From positions 6,268-70,267 of the forward strand of contig CAZSRX010000023.1 of NCBI GenBank assembly GCA_964609675.1: DNA of 64,000 bases, given 5' to 3'. The DNA is from CAZSRX01 sp964609675 [NCBI: uncultured Bacteroidota bacterium]. GTDB lineage: Bacteria > CLD3 > SB21. Position numbers and translations under genes: made by a program. Each line of letters starts with the position of its first letter. Position 1 is the first letter of the stretch. The notes under the pieces were generated by a model, which did no database searches, was not told where the DNA came from, and worked only from the letters and a program-made list of their open reading frames with translations. Positions 27,999 through 37,534 of the stretch are shown here, one piece after another.

Positions 27999-28766
27999 AT
28001 GGTAATACACACGCTCATTGCCGATGACGAATTGCCGGCCCGGAACCGCATCCGTGCGTTACTGAAGCAGGAAAAAGACATCGAGATTATGGAGGAATGC
28101 TCGAACGGCCAGCAGGCGGTAGAGATGATCCTCACCCTGAAACCGGACCTGGTTTTTTTGGACATTCAGATGCCGGAAATGGACGGTTTTTCGGTGATAG
28201 AAGCTATCGGCGTCGAAAACATGCCTATCGTCATATTCGTTACGGCCTTTGACAAGTATGCGATCCGGGCGTTTGATGTCCATGCCGTGGATTACCTTTT
28301 GAAGCCCTATACACCCGAACGGTTCCGCCAGGCGCTGGATCGGGCGCGATCGCATCTGGAGAACGCCGTAAAGGACCTGGACCTGCGGGAACGGCTAATG
28401 GCCATGATGGAGCACATTCAGAAAGAGCGTGAGTACCTGGATCGCATCGTGGTCAAGTCGGATGACCGCATTTTGTTTGTTAAAACCGAGATGGTGGACT
28501 GGATCGAGGCGGCGGATAATTATGTTCAGATTCATGCCGGCCCCGAAACTTATATCATACGTAAGACTATGGCCGAGATGGAAAAACGCCTGAACCCGGA
28601 TCAGTTCATCCGCATTCACCGTTCGGCGATTGTGAATATTGAAAAAATCAAAGAACTCCAGCACTGGTTCAGCGGAGAATATCTGGTCATTCTCAGTAAC
28701 GGACAGCAGATTCAATCCAGTCGGCATTACAGCGACCGTCTCCATCAGCTGATCAGAAAAAATTAA
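27999..28766 (+). CDS. LytTR-family response regulator
   Basis: 255-residue two-component regulator. Receiver domain 1-120 with acidic pair DDE (9-11), phospho-acceptor Asp55 in LVFLDIQMPEMDG, and Lys in LLKPYTP. LytTR DNA-binding domain about 150-255 (ILFVKTEMVDWIEAADNYVQIH, named by its ends ILFVKTE and NYVQIH, then FIRIHRSAIVNI). The in-frame ATG at 27999 gives a normal receiver start; an upstream one at 27969 would add 10 residues. No histidine kinase is adjacent, so it is an orphan here. The next gene starts 11 bases later, so it may be cotranscribed. Confidence 0.92.
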   Translation: MVIHTLIADDELPARNRIRALLKQEKDIEIMEECSNGQQAVEMILTLKPDLVFLDIQMPEMDGFSVIEAIGVENMPIVIFVTAFDKYAIRAFDVHAVDYLLKPYTPERFRQALDRARSHLENAVKDLDLRERLMAMMEHIQKEREYLDRIVVKSDDRILFVKTEMVDWIEAADNYVQIHAGPETYIIRKTMAEMEKRLNPDQFIRIHRSAIVNIEKIKELQHWFSGEYLVILSNGQQIQSSRHYSDRLHQLIRKN

Positions 28767-28777
28767 GCGGATCCGGC

Positions 28778-31237
28778 ATGGAACCTATTCCATTCATTCC
28801 AAAAGCAGCCAACGTGATGCGCTACCTGACGACATGGGTGGGACTGATTTTCCTGGCTCAATCGGCGTGGGCACAGAGTTTCATTATTCCCAAGAAAACG
28901 TCGGGCAAGAGTAAGGATAAGACCGTCTACGTAGCCACCGACGGTAGCGGTCATTACCGCTCCATACAGCAGGCCATCAATGACGCCGATTTCAACACCG
29001 TGATCCGCGTAAGGGAAGGCGTTTACAAGGAGAACCTGCAACTCAAAAGTTTTATTACCATGGAAGGCGCCGGCATCGGCAAGACGGTCGTTATCAGTGA
29101 AACGGCGCTTCCGGTTGTGGAAGCTTATAATATGGGCGCCGGTAAAGTGAGCCGAATGTCATTTGAGTATTATCCCGCTCAGCCAGCGCCGGTTGCGGTA
29201 ACGAAATTTTCCACATTTATGTTTGAGGAATGTTCGTTTAAAAACGGATCCGACGGACTGGACATCAGTTCAGGCAGCTATATCACGCTCCAGAAATGCA
29301 TCGTTTCCGGTAATCGTCACCGCGGCATCTATATTCATGATCAGAGTTTCGGAAAAGTATCCGAATGTATCGTTGCCCGAAACGGATCGGACGGGATTCT
29401 GGTAACGGAATATTCCAGTCCGCTGCTGGAACAAAACGCCATTCGTTTTAACGGTAAGAACGGCATCGCGATATCGACAGGTTCCCTGTGCAAGATACAG
29501 GGAAATTACATTATAAAGAACGGCGGTCATGGAATTCAAGTTAAGCACTATGCCGAGCCCATGATACGAAATAATACCATTGTTCAGAACGGCGATTCGT
29601 TACTGACGGCGGCTACGGAGCGATCCGGTTTCGGAATCTACCTTGACTCGCCGGGTTTGATAACAATTATCAACACGATTATTGCAAATCATCAGGTAGG
29701 CATCGGTGTCGTGAACGCTACACGCACCGTACGTGCATATAATAATTTCTGGAACAACGCCATACCGTATTATAATCTGAATCCTTCCGAAACCGACCGG
29801 CGCTTGGATCCTAAATTTCGAAATCCCGCTGAAATGGATTACCGCCTGGATTCAACGTCGGCGCTGATTCGCGCGGGTGAAAACGGATTGTCTATCGGCG
29901 CCGATTATGATTTCCGGGCTTCTAACACCCGCCGCCGGATCGAATATCTTAAAAGTCTTATCACGCAGGAACTGGCCAAGGAAAACTGGTACTCGGCCTA
30001 TCAGTCGGCGCTGGAAATCGCTTCCTTGGACAAGAACGACAAAGAAGGTAAGTCCCTGCTGGAGAAAACGTCGCAGTTGCTGTCCAAGGCCTATACCGAG
30101 AAGGCGGCGCAGGACTTCCGTTCGGATAACATTCGTTCCGCGACGCATTATGTTGAGAACGCGATAGCCATTGATCCGCAAAACCGGGAAGCGATAGAAC
30201 TGCGCGAAACCATCAGCTATGAATCGACGATGAGTCAGGTGCGTTTTGCCGCCATTTTCGGCGGCATTTTACTTCTCCTATTCGGGGGCGGCTTTATCAT
30301 GAGGCGGCGGATTCAGGTATCGGAGAACAGGCGGCAGGCCAAATGGTGGCTGGACGACGCCGAAGAGCATGTCATCCTTGCCCGCCGCGGTGACGGCGAC
30401 CGCCACGCACCCGAAGATATGCAGATGGCGTCGGAAAAGGTCCGGGAAGCGCGCACGGCCTACGACAATAAACGATACGATCTCTGCGAAACCCTTTCCA
30501 ACGAAGCGGTTCGCTTTGCCAACCGGGCTCGGGACGCCGCCGACCAGTACCGCAAGATTCAGAAGGAAGCTCTGTTTGAAGTCACGGCCGCCGAAGACAT
30601 GATCCGGGCCCAACGTGATCTGAAAATGGACGCATATTTTCCCGATGCGTTCCGGGAATTTGCGATGGTACTCCAGCGCGCTCAGGACGCCCTGATTAAC
30701 AAGCAGTTTCACGCGGCCAAGGAAATGTCCGAGTATTTGCAGACAGCCCTCCGCAAACTGCGCGATCAGCGGCTCGAAGAAACCCGCAAAGAGGTTAACG
30801 ATATGATTACCGAGACGGAATCCATGATTATCGCTGCCTTAGCCGGCAACAGCAGCGCCGATATTGTGGTGGCGGTGATTGATTTCAAGTCTGAACTGGA
30901 AACACTGAAAAACGGTTTTATCAACGGCCAGCTGTCGCCGGAAGAAGTCATCGGCCAGGTACGCGAAATCAAGGCATTCATCACCGAAGTGCTCCGGATC
31001 AGCGGTCAGGAGGAACCCACCGCCGCGCGGGGTCCGAAAAGTCCCTACGAAATTCTCGGCATCAAGGAAGACGCCACGCTGGAACAGATTAAGTCGGTGT
31101 ACCACAAACTCAGCATGATTTATCATCCGGATGTCAGCCAGGGTCAGGACCTCGGCATCGCCGGCGATGCCCGCTTCAAGGAAATCAAGCAGGCGTATGA
31201 ATTTCTCGTCGGTGAACGGAGCAAACCGAAAAACTGA
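28778..31237 (+). CDS. Beta-helix / transmembrane / J-domain fusion protein
   Basis: 819-residue protein with an unusual order of parts. N-terminal signal-like helix (about 14-33), a right-handed parallel beta-helix (about 45-370, NosD/pectin-lyase-like with repeated NGSDGI, NGKNGIAI, NGGHGIQV turns), a TPR-like helical stretch (about 385-480), one transmembrane helix (about 488-505, FGGILLLLFGGGF followed by RRR), a long coiled-coil-rich segment (about 515-740), and a complete C-terminal J-domain (753-819) with the HPD motif at 783-785. The positive-inside rule puts the J-domain in the cytosol and the beta-helix outside. It would let an envelope sensor recruit cytosolic DnaK; that role is inference. 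Confidence 0.85.
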   Translation: MEPIPFIPKAANVMRYLTTWVGLIFLAQSAWAQSFIIPKKTSGKSKDKTVYVATDGSGHYRSIQQAINDADFNTVIRVREGVYKENLQLKSFITMEGAGIGKTVVISETALPVVEAYNMGAGKVSRMSFEYYPAQPAPVAVTKFSTFMFEECSFKNGSDGLDISSGSYITLQKCIVSGNRHRGIYIHDQSFGKVSECIVARNGSDGILVTEYSSPLLEQNAIRFNGKNGIAISTGSLCKIQGNYIIKNGGHGIQVKHYAEPMIRNNTIVQNGDSLLTAATERSGFGIYLDSPGLITIINTIIANHQVGIGVVNATRTVRAYNNFWNNAIPYYNLNPSETDRRLDPKFRNPAEMDYRLDSTSALIRAGENGLSIGADYDFRASNTRRRIEYLKSLITQELAKENWYSAYQSALEIASLDKNDKEGKSLLEKTSQLLSKAYTEKAAQDFRSDNIRSATHYVENAIAIDPQNREAIELRETISYESTMSQVRFAAIFGGILLLLFGGGFIMRRRIQVSENRRQAKWWLDDAEEHVILARRGDGDRHAPEDMQMASEKVREARTAYDNKRYDLCETLSNEAVRFANRARDAADQYRKIQKEALFEVTAAEDMIRAQRDLKMDAYFPDAFREFAMVLQRAQDALINKQFHAAKEMSEYLQTALRKLRDQRLEETRKEVNDMITETESMIIAALAGNSSADIVVAVIDFKSELETLKNGFINGQLSPEEVIGQVREIKAFITEVLRISGQEEPTAARGPKSPYEILGIKEDATLEQIKSVYHKLSMIYHPDVSQGQDLGIAGDARFKEIKQAYEFLVGERSKPKN

Positions 31238-31254
31238 AAACGGATGCCGGTGCC

Positions 31255-32010
31255 ATGAAACCGCTTGTTTATCATTATGCCCAATTCCGCTTTTACGGAT
31301 CTTTAAATGATTTTCTGCCGGCTCATAAACGCCGCATTTCAAACCGGTATGCCTTTGAAGGGGCACCGGCTATTCTCGACGCGGTACAGGCGCAGGGCGT
31401 ACCGCACCCCGAAGTCGGCCGTTTGGTCGTTGATAAAGAAACTGTTGACTGGAATTTCCGGCTGAGCGACGGTGTCCGCGTAGCCGTATATCCGCATTGG
31501 GCAGGCCGTTATGCTGATACAGATTTTCTTGAGACGATGAAACCTATCCGGTTTATTCTGGATGTAAATCTGGGTAAACTCTGCCGGTATCTCCGCCTGC
31601 TTGGCCTCGATGGACTCTGGCATAACCATTTATCGGATGATCAGATTATCCGCATCGCGGCGGAAGAGAACCGCATTATCCTGACCCGCGATATCTCCTT
31701 GCTGAAACACAAGGCGGTCCGATGCGGTTACTGGGTGCGCCACACGGCATTGATAGAACAGGCAAACGAAGTCATGATGCGGTTTGATCTGCGCAGGTAT
31801 TTACAGCCATTCAGCCGCTGTATGCGGTGCAACAGCCCTATTAACCGCGTGGAGAAAAATGCAGTCCAAGCGAAAGTTCCTGACACGATATTCCGCCTGT
31901 ACGGCGATTTTTTTCGTTGCGCCGGTTGCGGAAAAATTTACTGGCAGGGTTCGCATTATCAGCGGATGCGTGAAAATCTTGATGCTACAATCAACGGTCT
32001 TAATATATAA
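31255..32010 (+). CDS. Mut7-C RNase-domain protein with N-terminal ubiquitin-like domain
   Basis: 251-residue protein. Residues 1-90 resemble the Mut7-C ubiquitin-like (ThiS/MoaD-fold) domain. Residues about 97-245 are the Mut7-C PIN-like RNase domain: RFILDVNLGKLCRYLRLLG, an Asp-rich LSDDQII, RIILTRD, and a zinc ribbon with two CxxC pairs (CMRCN and CAGCG). The family is linked to RNA processing or decay. It starts 17 bases after the J-domain gene. Confidence 0.9.
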   Translation: MKPLVYHYAQFRFYGSLNDFLPAHKRRISNRYAFEGAPAILDAVQAQGVPHPEVGRLVVDKETVDWNFRLSDGVRVAVYPHWAGRYADTDFLETMKPIRFILDVNLGKLCRYLRLLGLDGLWHNHLSDDQIIRIAAEENRIILTRDISLLKHKAVRCGYWVRHTALIEQANEVMMRFDLRRYLQPFSRCMRCNSPINRVEKNAVQAKVPDTIFRLYGDFFRCAGCGKIYWQGSHYQRMRENLDATINGLNI

Positions 32011-32029
32011 TTAACCCATCGACACGATC

Positions 32030-32218
32030 ATGCTCAAATTCACTAAATGCTTTTTATTCGGTATGTTTCTGACGATGCTGGGAATCCTAACGGCCTTCAG
32101 TTACACCGGCGATTACCGCTGGCCATCCATTGTATTCTTCTGGCTGGGCTGGCTGGGCGGTCTGGCAGGTCTATGGCTCATGATACGCGGCGTCCAGTGG
32201 AAACAGGATAATTTCTGA
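32030..32218 (+). CDS. Small two-helix membrane protein
   Basis: 62-residue predicted membrane protein with two hydrophobic helices (about 7-24 and 34-53) joined by a short YTGDYRWP loop. It lies 19 bases after the Mut7-C gene on the same strand. No family recognised; considered real because of its position and clean membrane profile. Confidence 0.55.
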   Translation: MLKFTKCFLFGMFLTMLGILTAFSYTGDYRWPSIVFFWLGWLGGLAGLWLMIRGVQWKQDNF

Positions 32219-32250
32219 AAACGGGAATCGGACGCCGATTATCCGTTTTC
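32217..32250. terminator. Bidirectional hairpin between convergent genes
   Basis: GAAAACGG..ATCGG, ACG loop, CCGAT..CCGTTTTC lies between the small membrane protein and yggX and overlaps the last codons of yggX. The A/T-rich ends could serve as T-tails in both directions. Confidence 0.6.
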
Positions 32251-32478
32251 ACGGAAAAAGTACTCGATGACCTGCTGCTGAAAAATCTCATCCGATTGCG
32301 GATCCATGAGATTAATCCGGTATTCGTTCATGATCATTTTAAAATGTTCAAGAAAGGCCTCCCAGGCCTGTTTAGAAACCGACTCATAAATACGCTGACC
32401 CAGCTCGCCTGGAATCGGCGGCTTTTCAAGGCCTTCCAGTTCCTGTTCCATTTTTACGCAATGCACGGTTCGCGGCAT
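32239..32478 (-). CDS. yggX: YggX-like Fe(2+)-trafficking / oxidative damage protection protein
   Basis: 79-residue YggX family protein. It matches the family along its length: PRTVHCVK with a conserved Cys, EGLEKPPIPGELGQRIY, SKQAWEAFLEHFKMIMNEYRINL (named by its ends SKQAWEAF and NEYRINL) and a closing FFREN. YggX protects Fe-S clusters and handles labile iron. The ATG at 32478 is preferred over the GTG at 32487 because AGAAAGG sits 8 bases upstream of it and the family starts with M-x-R-T. Confidence 0.9.
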   Translation of the reverse strand: MPRTVHCVKMEQELEGLEKPPIPGELGQRIYESVSKQAWEAFLEHFKMIMNEYRINLMDPQSDEIFQQQVIEYFFRENG

Positions 32479-32532
32479 AATCGGCACCTTTCTTGTATCG
32501 TTAGAAAATATCCCTGCGGTCCTATTCGGTGA

Positions 32533-34641
32533 TTACACGTTAAAATATTTGGCTTTCGGATGGTGTACAATGATCGCGCTGGTGGACTGTTCGGGGACCA
32601 TCTGCCACTCTTCGCTGAGCGTGACGCCGATACGTTCCGGCCGCAGCAGTTCAAACAGGAGTTTCTGGTCTCCGAGATCGGGACAGGCCGGATAGCCGAA
32701 GCTGTAGCGCGAACCCTGGTATTTCTGCTGAAACCATTTTTTGATTTCGGCGTGGTCGTCTTGATGGATGTGGAGTTCCTCGCGGATCTTCCGGTGCCAG
32801 TACTCGGCGAGCGCTTCGGCGGTCTCGACGCTCAGGCCGTGAAAGTACAGGTAATCGCTGTAGCTATCCCCACCGAATAAACGCAATGAAAAATCCGACG
32901 CCTGCGCGCCGACCGTTACCACGTGCGCGCCCAGTATGTCCATACGCCCGGAATCGACGGACGCAAAAAAATCGGATAAGCATAAATACGGCGGCTGGGC
33001 CTGACGCGGAAAATGAAAGCGCAGCCGTTCAGTCCTGGCGTCGTCCTGATAAACAATCAAATCATTGCCGTCGGACTGGCAGGGGAAATAGCCGTAAACC
33101 ACTTTGGGTACCAGCAATTTTTCATCTATGGACCGTTGTTTCCAATAATCGAAAACGGGGCGAACTTTTTCAACAATAAAACGCACGTAGGCTTCATCCG
33201 TCATGGTGCCTTTGACGAACTGCCATTGCCCGCGGAACAGCGCCACCTCGTTTATAAACGGAAACACCGTATTCAGTTGAATGGTTTCCACGATGCGCGT
33301 TCCCAGAAAAGGCGGCTGCGGTATGGTCTCGGCCGGTGGCACGGCTGAACGCCGAGTGATAACCGGCGCGGCGGCCATCGCTTTTGGCCTGCGGGCGATC
33401 CAGGCCTGAAGTTTTTCCAGATGATGGCGCTCATGCATGTAAGTATATTCCGAAATGATTTTCCAAAGCGGTGTGCCCTGAAGCGTTACCGTCAGATTGC
33501 AGCCGGGCTGATCCAGAAATTGTATGATTTCTCCATGTTTTTGGTCCCATAGATCCGTAAGCGACGCGCGGTCTAAAGAGGTGTATTGTTTTACGGATGA
33601 TGCGTTGACCTCATCAAAACGGTTTTCGTCATATAACGTTATAGTGTCGGCTTCGCCGCGGCTGATTGTATTCAGCCAGTCGGTTAGTATGGTTTCCCAT
33701 CCGACGATATGGGCGAGGATGTTATGAACGCTCCAGGTTCCCGATATCGCGCGGGTTGAGAAGTCCTCGTCGGATAGAGTCCCAAGCGCCTTGTGCCATT
33801 GATGGCGCACAATCTTTAGGCGCTTGATGATTTCTTTAGAGGCCTCGGCGGGGATGGCAAGGATGTTTTCTGCTTTTTCCTGAACGACTTCGCCGCGCAT
33901 AAGCTGTTCCATCGCTCGCAGCCCGGCAAAGGCGTCTTCGCAGTAATATAACGGTTCGCGGAAAACCTGCCGGAGGTCTTCGTCCACGTATCGTTTCGTC
34001 AGGGCCGCGCCGCCCAGAAGCACGGGTATTTTCAGGGCGCGCTCGGTCATCACTTCCAGATTTTCCTTCATGATCAGCGTAGACTTTACCAACAGACCGC
34101 TCATGCCGACCGCGTTCGCGCGGTGTTCCTCCACGGCGGCAAGCATCGCGTCGATGGGGCACTTGATGCCGAGATTGACTACTTTATATCCGTTGTTGGT
34201 CAGTATGATATCCACGAGATTTTTGCCGATGTCATGGACGTCGCCTTTGACGGTTGCCAGAACGAGCGTGCCTTTCTGTGCCGATTCAGTCCGCGGCATA
34301 TGCGGTTCCAGGTACGCCACGGCTTTCTTCATGACCTCCGCCGACTGCAATACGAACGGCAGCTGCATCTCCCCTTTTCCGAACAGTTCGCCAACGGTCT
34401 TCATGCCTTCCAGAAGAATCGTGTTGATAATATCGAGCGCGGAATATTTTTTCAGCGCCTGATCCAGATTGGTTTCCAGATCCTTTTTTTCGCCGTCAAT
34501 TATATGATAGCGTAAAGTTTCTTCCAGACTGCGCGCAACAGGCGCATCCCCTTTTTTTTCATCGGGTTTTTTATCCGAATAATACTTCAGGATCTCGGTC
34601 AGCGGATCGTAAACTACTTTTTTTGAGGATTCATCGCTCAC
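32533..34641 (-). CDS. metH: Methionine synthase C-terminal half (B12 and activation domains) with DinB-like insert
   Basis: 702-residue protein corresponding to the second half of cobalamin-dependent methionine synthase. Cap domain about 35-117; B12 domain about 123-245 with the DxHxxG motif as DVHDIG (134-139, His136 the cobalt ligand); activation domain about 440-702 with GYPACPD and the final HHPKAKYFNV. Between the B12 and activation domains (about 270-417) sits a four-helix DinB/DfsB-like domain (SVHNILAHIVGWE and YMHERHHLEKLQAW, with His residues that could bind metal), not part of known MetH. The substrate-binding N-terminal half is a separate gene at 37535-39349 on the other strand. 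Confidence 0.9.
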   Translation of the reverse strand: MSDESSKKVVYDPLTEILKYYSDKKPDEKKGDAPVARSLEETLRYHIIDGEKKDLETNLDQALKKYSALDIINTILLEGMKTVGELFGKGEMQLPFVLQSAEVMKKAVAYLEPHMPRTESAQKGTLVLATVKGDVHDIGKNLVDIILTNNGYKVVNLGIKCPIDAMLAAVEEHRANAVGMSGLLVKSTLIMKENLEVMTERALKIPVLLGGAALTKRYVDEDLRQVFREPLYYCEDAFAGLRAMEQLMRGEVVQEKAENILAIPAEASKEIIKRLKIVRHQWHKALGTLSDEDFSTRAISGTWSVHNILAHIVGWETILTDWLNTISRGEADTITLYDENRFDEVNASSVKQYTSLDRASLTDLWDQKHGEIIQFLDQPGCNLTVTLQGTPLWKIISEYTYMHERHHLEKLQAWIARRPKAMAAAPVITRRSAVPPAETIPQPPFLGTRIVETIQLNTVFPFINEVALFRGQWQFVKGTMTDEAYVRFIVEKVRPVFDYWKQRSIDEKLLVPKVVYGYFPCQSDGNDLIVYQDDARTERLRFHFPRQAQPPYLCLSDFFASVDSGRMDILGAHVVTVGAQASDFSLRLFGGDSYSDYLYFHGLSVETAEALAEYWHRKIREELHIHQDDHAEIKKWFQQKYQGSRYSFGYPACPDLGDQKLLFELLRPERIGVTLSEEWQMVPEQSTSAIIVHHPKAKYFNV

Positions 34642-34659
34642 AGACGTCGTGCTCGCTTG

Positions 34660-35697
34660 TCATTGGGATTGGTCAAGAAGGTTTTTTAATTTAATCAAGG
34701 CTGCCGCCGCTTCGTTTCCGGAAACCGGTTCTTTAAGGCCGAAGTAACCGCTACGCATGGGCGTAACCAGTCCGAGCGCGTACACAGCGGCTACGGCTTC
34801 CGCATGGGGATCATCCGGAGAAACATCCTGAAAAGGCGCTGCCGGTTCATACCGGGCGGTTTTTTTCAATTGTGGCAGCCAGGTAAACAGGTAATAGATT
34901 AAATTCCTTCGTGTCATGGCATACTCAGGATAAAACCGGTTGTCCGGCAGCAATTCCAGATAACCCGATTTCAGCGCGCCCAGGCAATAAGAATAATAAG
35001 GATCCACGGGACTCAGATCGCGCGGAACGGCGACGGAATTGGTCTGAGTATCAGGTTGTAAAATTGTAACCAATAACAAAGCAAATTCCTTACGGCGTAT
35101 CGGCGCAGTGTTCAGCGCAACCGATTTAACGGGAGACAGGGTTAACTGTCTGTGAAATTGTCGAATCGCATCGGCATTGGGCAGGTCGGTGCGGCGTAAC
35201 AGCGAATCCAGGATGAGCTTGGATTTAGCCGGATTGCCAATTGTATAATAAAGCTGCGCCAGAAGCCATTGGCTGCGGGTTTGGATGCTGTCTGCTCCGG
35301 AAGCCCGTTCGAGGTTACGGATGGCTTCATTGTATTTCTTTGTATGAAACTGGGCTTCGCCGATACGCATCCATACATCCGGATGACGAATGCCGCATTG
35401 AACCGCCCGCTGTAATATCCGTTCTGCCATGTCGTATCGTTCTTCGTTCAAATAATAATCCCCTAGAAAAATATAACCAGTAAGATACAACGAATCAACC
35501 GCTAAAATATTCTCGTATTCTTTGACGGCTAAATCCGGGCGTTGTTTCTTAATATATTTTTCAGCTTTAAGGATATGGCCTGCGATTATTTTCCGTTTAA
35601 CATCATCGCGTAAAGTCGATTTGGAAGCGCAACCGACAAAAAGAAATGCGCTTAGTAATAATATAAAATGTCGGAGCGATATTTTTTTTAATAGCAT
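34660..35697 (-). CDS. TPR-containing lipoprotein
   Basis: 345-residue predicted lipoprotein: signal peptide with lipobox FVGCAS (Cys about 23), then several TPR units (about 37-185; LAVKEYENILAVD, RYDMAERILQRAV, KYNEAIRNLERA). The C-terminal third (about 200-340) has three SLH-like or repeat segments (DPYYSYCLGALKSGYLELLPD, given in part, and DDPHAEAVAAVYALGLV). It starts 18 bases upstream of metH on the same strand. Probably a periplasmic scaffold; function unknown. Confidence 0.8.
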   Translation of the reverse strand: MLLKKISLRHFILLLSAFLFVGCASKSTLRDDVKRKIIAGHILKAEKYIKKQRPDLAVKEYENILAVDSLYLTGYIFLGDYYLNEERYDMAERILQRAVQCGIRHPDVWMRIGEAQFHTKKYNEAIRNLERASGADSIQTRSQWLLAQLYYTIGNPAKSKLILDSLLRRTDLPNADAIRQFHRQLTLSPVKSVALNTAPIRRKEFALLLVTILQPDTQTNSVAVPRDLSPVDPYYSYCLGALKSGYLELLPDNRFYPEYAMTRRNLIYYLFTWLPQLKKTARYEPAAPFQDVSPDDPHAEAVAAVYALGLVTPMRSGYFGLKEPVSGNEAAAALIKLKNLLDQSQ

Positions 35698-35731
35698 CTG
35701 TAATAGAGGCAGGTATTATAATAATTGCGAA

Positions 35732-35764
35732 GCAAGAGACGAAGATCGCACCCACAATGTTCAG
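35732..35764 (-). pseudogene. Decayed 3' fragment of a tRNA-Gly
   Basis: Thirty-three bases align without gaps to the 3' half of the intact tRNA-Gly 37 bases away (start GCAAGAGACG versus GCGAGAGACG; then GATCG, ACCC and CAG conserved), with about 8 mismatches. The cloverleaf is lost: the next bases form a short CCCGA/TCGGG hairpin instead of an anticodon arm. Confidence 0.5.
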
Positions 35765-35800
35765 TCCCGACGGGTCGGGGCTGTTTCCGTAAAAAAATCG

Positions 35801-35872
<72 letters not shown>

Positions 35873-35955
35873 TTTTTATGCCCGATAATATAAATATCCA
35901 AACCCATTATGTCAATGAAATAAAAAGCACGACGATGATTTATTTGAAAAATCAA

Positions 35956-35984
35956 TTGAAAATTAACGAATAATAAATTATATA
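35956..35984 (+). promoter_or_regulatory. Promoter of ahcY
   Basis: TTGAAA, 17-base spacer, TATATA, 57 bases before the ahcY start. Confidence 0.6.
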
Positions 35985-36040
35985 TGCGTTCATAAAAGCG
36001 ATGAAAATAAAACAACAAAATATAACATACAGGAGTCCTT

Positions 36041-37483
36041 ATGTCAGTGGTTGAAACGAAAGTAAAGTCGACATTTATTGATCATAACTTGAAATATAAA
36101 GTCAAGGATATGGCATTGGCTGAATTCGGGCGCAAGGAAATCATCATCGCCGAACAGGAAATGCCCGGTTTGATGGCCGTTCGTGACGAATACAAAAAGC
36201 AAAAGCCTCTGAAAGGCGTGCGGGTATCGGGGTCGCTGCACATGACGATTCAAACGGCGGTGCTGATTGAAACGCTCGAGGAACTCGGGGCGGACGTGCG
36301 CTGGGCCAGCTGTAATATTTTTTCGACGCAGGATCACGCGGCGGCGGCGATTGCGGAGCGGGGCATTCCCGTCTTCGCATGGAAAGGTGAAACGCTGGAA
36401 GAGTACTGGTGGTGTACCGCTCAGGCGCTGACCTTTCCCGGAAACAAAGGTCCGCAACTGATTGTGGACGACGGCGGCGACGCGACGTTATTGATTCATC
36501 TCGGTTACCAGGCCGAAAACAATCCGAAAATTCTCGAGCGCCAGGCTTCCAACCGTGAAGAAGCCGTCGTATTGGATACCTTGAAGCAAATTCAGAGAGA
36601 AGACCCCGACAAATGGCATCGCACGGTGAAGGAATGGGTCGGCGTGTCCGAAGAAACCACTACCGGCGTGCACCGATTATACCAGATGAAGGAACGCGGC
36701 GAACTGCTGGTGCCGGCCATTAACGTCAACGATTCCGTTACGAAATCCAAATTCGATAATCTTTACGGCTGCCGTGAATCGCTGGCCGACGGCATTAAAC
36801 GCGCAACGGACGTCATGATAGCCGGAAAAATCGTTGTAGTCGCCGGCTACGGGGATGTTGGCAAGGGTTGCGCGCATTCCATGCGGTTTTACGGCGCGCG
36901 CGTTATCGTAACCGAAATCGATCCCATCTGCGCCTTGCAGGCGTCCATGGAAGGCTTTGAAGTTACCACGATGGATGAAGCCGCGAAAGAAGGCAACATC
37001 TTCGTCACGGCGACCGGCAATTACCATGTTATCGAAGACCGCCATTTCAAAATGATGAAAGACCAGTCGATTGTCTGTAACATCGGACATTTTGATTCCG
37101 AAATCAACGTCGAATGGCTGGAGAAAAACGCCAAACGCGAGAACATCAAACCCCAGGTTGACAAATATACCTTCCCCGACGGCCGCCAGATCATACTCCT
37201 CGCAGAAGGCCGCCTGGTAAACCTCGGATGCGCTACGGGGCATCCGTCATTTGTGATGAGCAATTCCTTCACCAATCAGACGCTCGCGCAAATCGCTCTG
37301 TGGACCAAAAAAGGCGAATTCAAAACCGATGTGTACCGTCTCCCGAAAGAACTCGACGAAAAAGTCGCGCGCCTGCATCTGGCGAAACTGGGCGTGAAAC
37401 TTGAGACCCTTACGAAAGAACAGGCCGATTATATCGGCGTTCCCATTAACGGTCCGTATAAGCCGGATCATTACCGGTATTAA
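36041..37483 (+). CDS. ahcY: S-adenosylhomocysteinase
   Basis: 480-residue cytosolic enzyme that splits S-adenosylhomocysteine into adenosine and homocysteine with bound NAD+. Conserved parts: [16 protein letters not shown] near the start, [19 protein letters not shown] [26 protein letters not shown], the NAD-binding [41 protein letters not shown] and the invariant C-terminus KPDHYRY. The length includes the ~40-residue insert typical of bacterial long-form enzymes. It recycles the product of the arsenite and DNA methyltransferases and feeds homocysteine to methionine synthase, encoded just downstream. Confidence 0.97.
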   Translation: MSVVETKVKSTFIDHNLKYKVKDMALAEFGRKEIIIAEQEMPGLMAVRDEYKKQKPLKGVRVSGSLHMTIQTAVLIETLEELGADVRWASCNIFSTQDHAAAAIAERGIPVFAWKGETLEEYWWCTAQALTFPGNKGPQLIVDDGGDATLLIHLGYQAENNPKILERQASNREEAVVLDTLKQIQREDPDKWHRTVKEWVGVSEETTTGVHRLYQMKERGELLVPAINVNDSVTKSKFDNLYGCRESLADGIKRATDVMIAGKIVVVAGYGDVGKGCAHSMRFYGARVIVTEIDPICALQASMEGFEVTTMDEAAKEGNIFVTATGNYHVIEDRHFKMMKDQSIVCNIGHFDSEINVEWLEKNAKRENIKPQVDKYTFPDGRQIILLAEGRLVNLGCATGHPSFVMSNSFTNQTLAQIALWTKKGEFKTDVYRLPKELDEKVARLHLAKLGVKLETLTKEQADYIGVPINGPYKPDHYRY

Positions 37484-37498
37484 TCAATACTTTTACCA

Positions 37499-37532
37499 AG
37501 CGATTCCGATATATGGAATCGCTTTTTTTTAT
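37499..37532 (+). terminator. Terminator between ahcY and metH N-terminal half
   Basis: AGCGATTCC, 7-base loop, GGAATCGCT followed by eight T. The T-tract ends only a few bases before ATG 37535, so it leaves no room for a ribosome site; it may act as an attenuator of the downstream gene. Confidence 0.85.
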
Positions 37533-37534
37533 TT

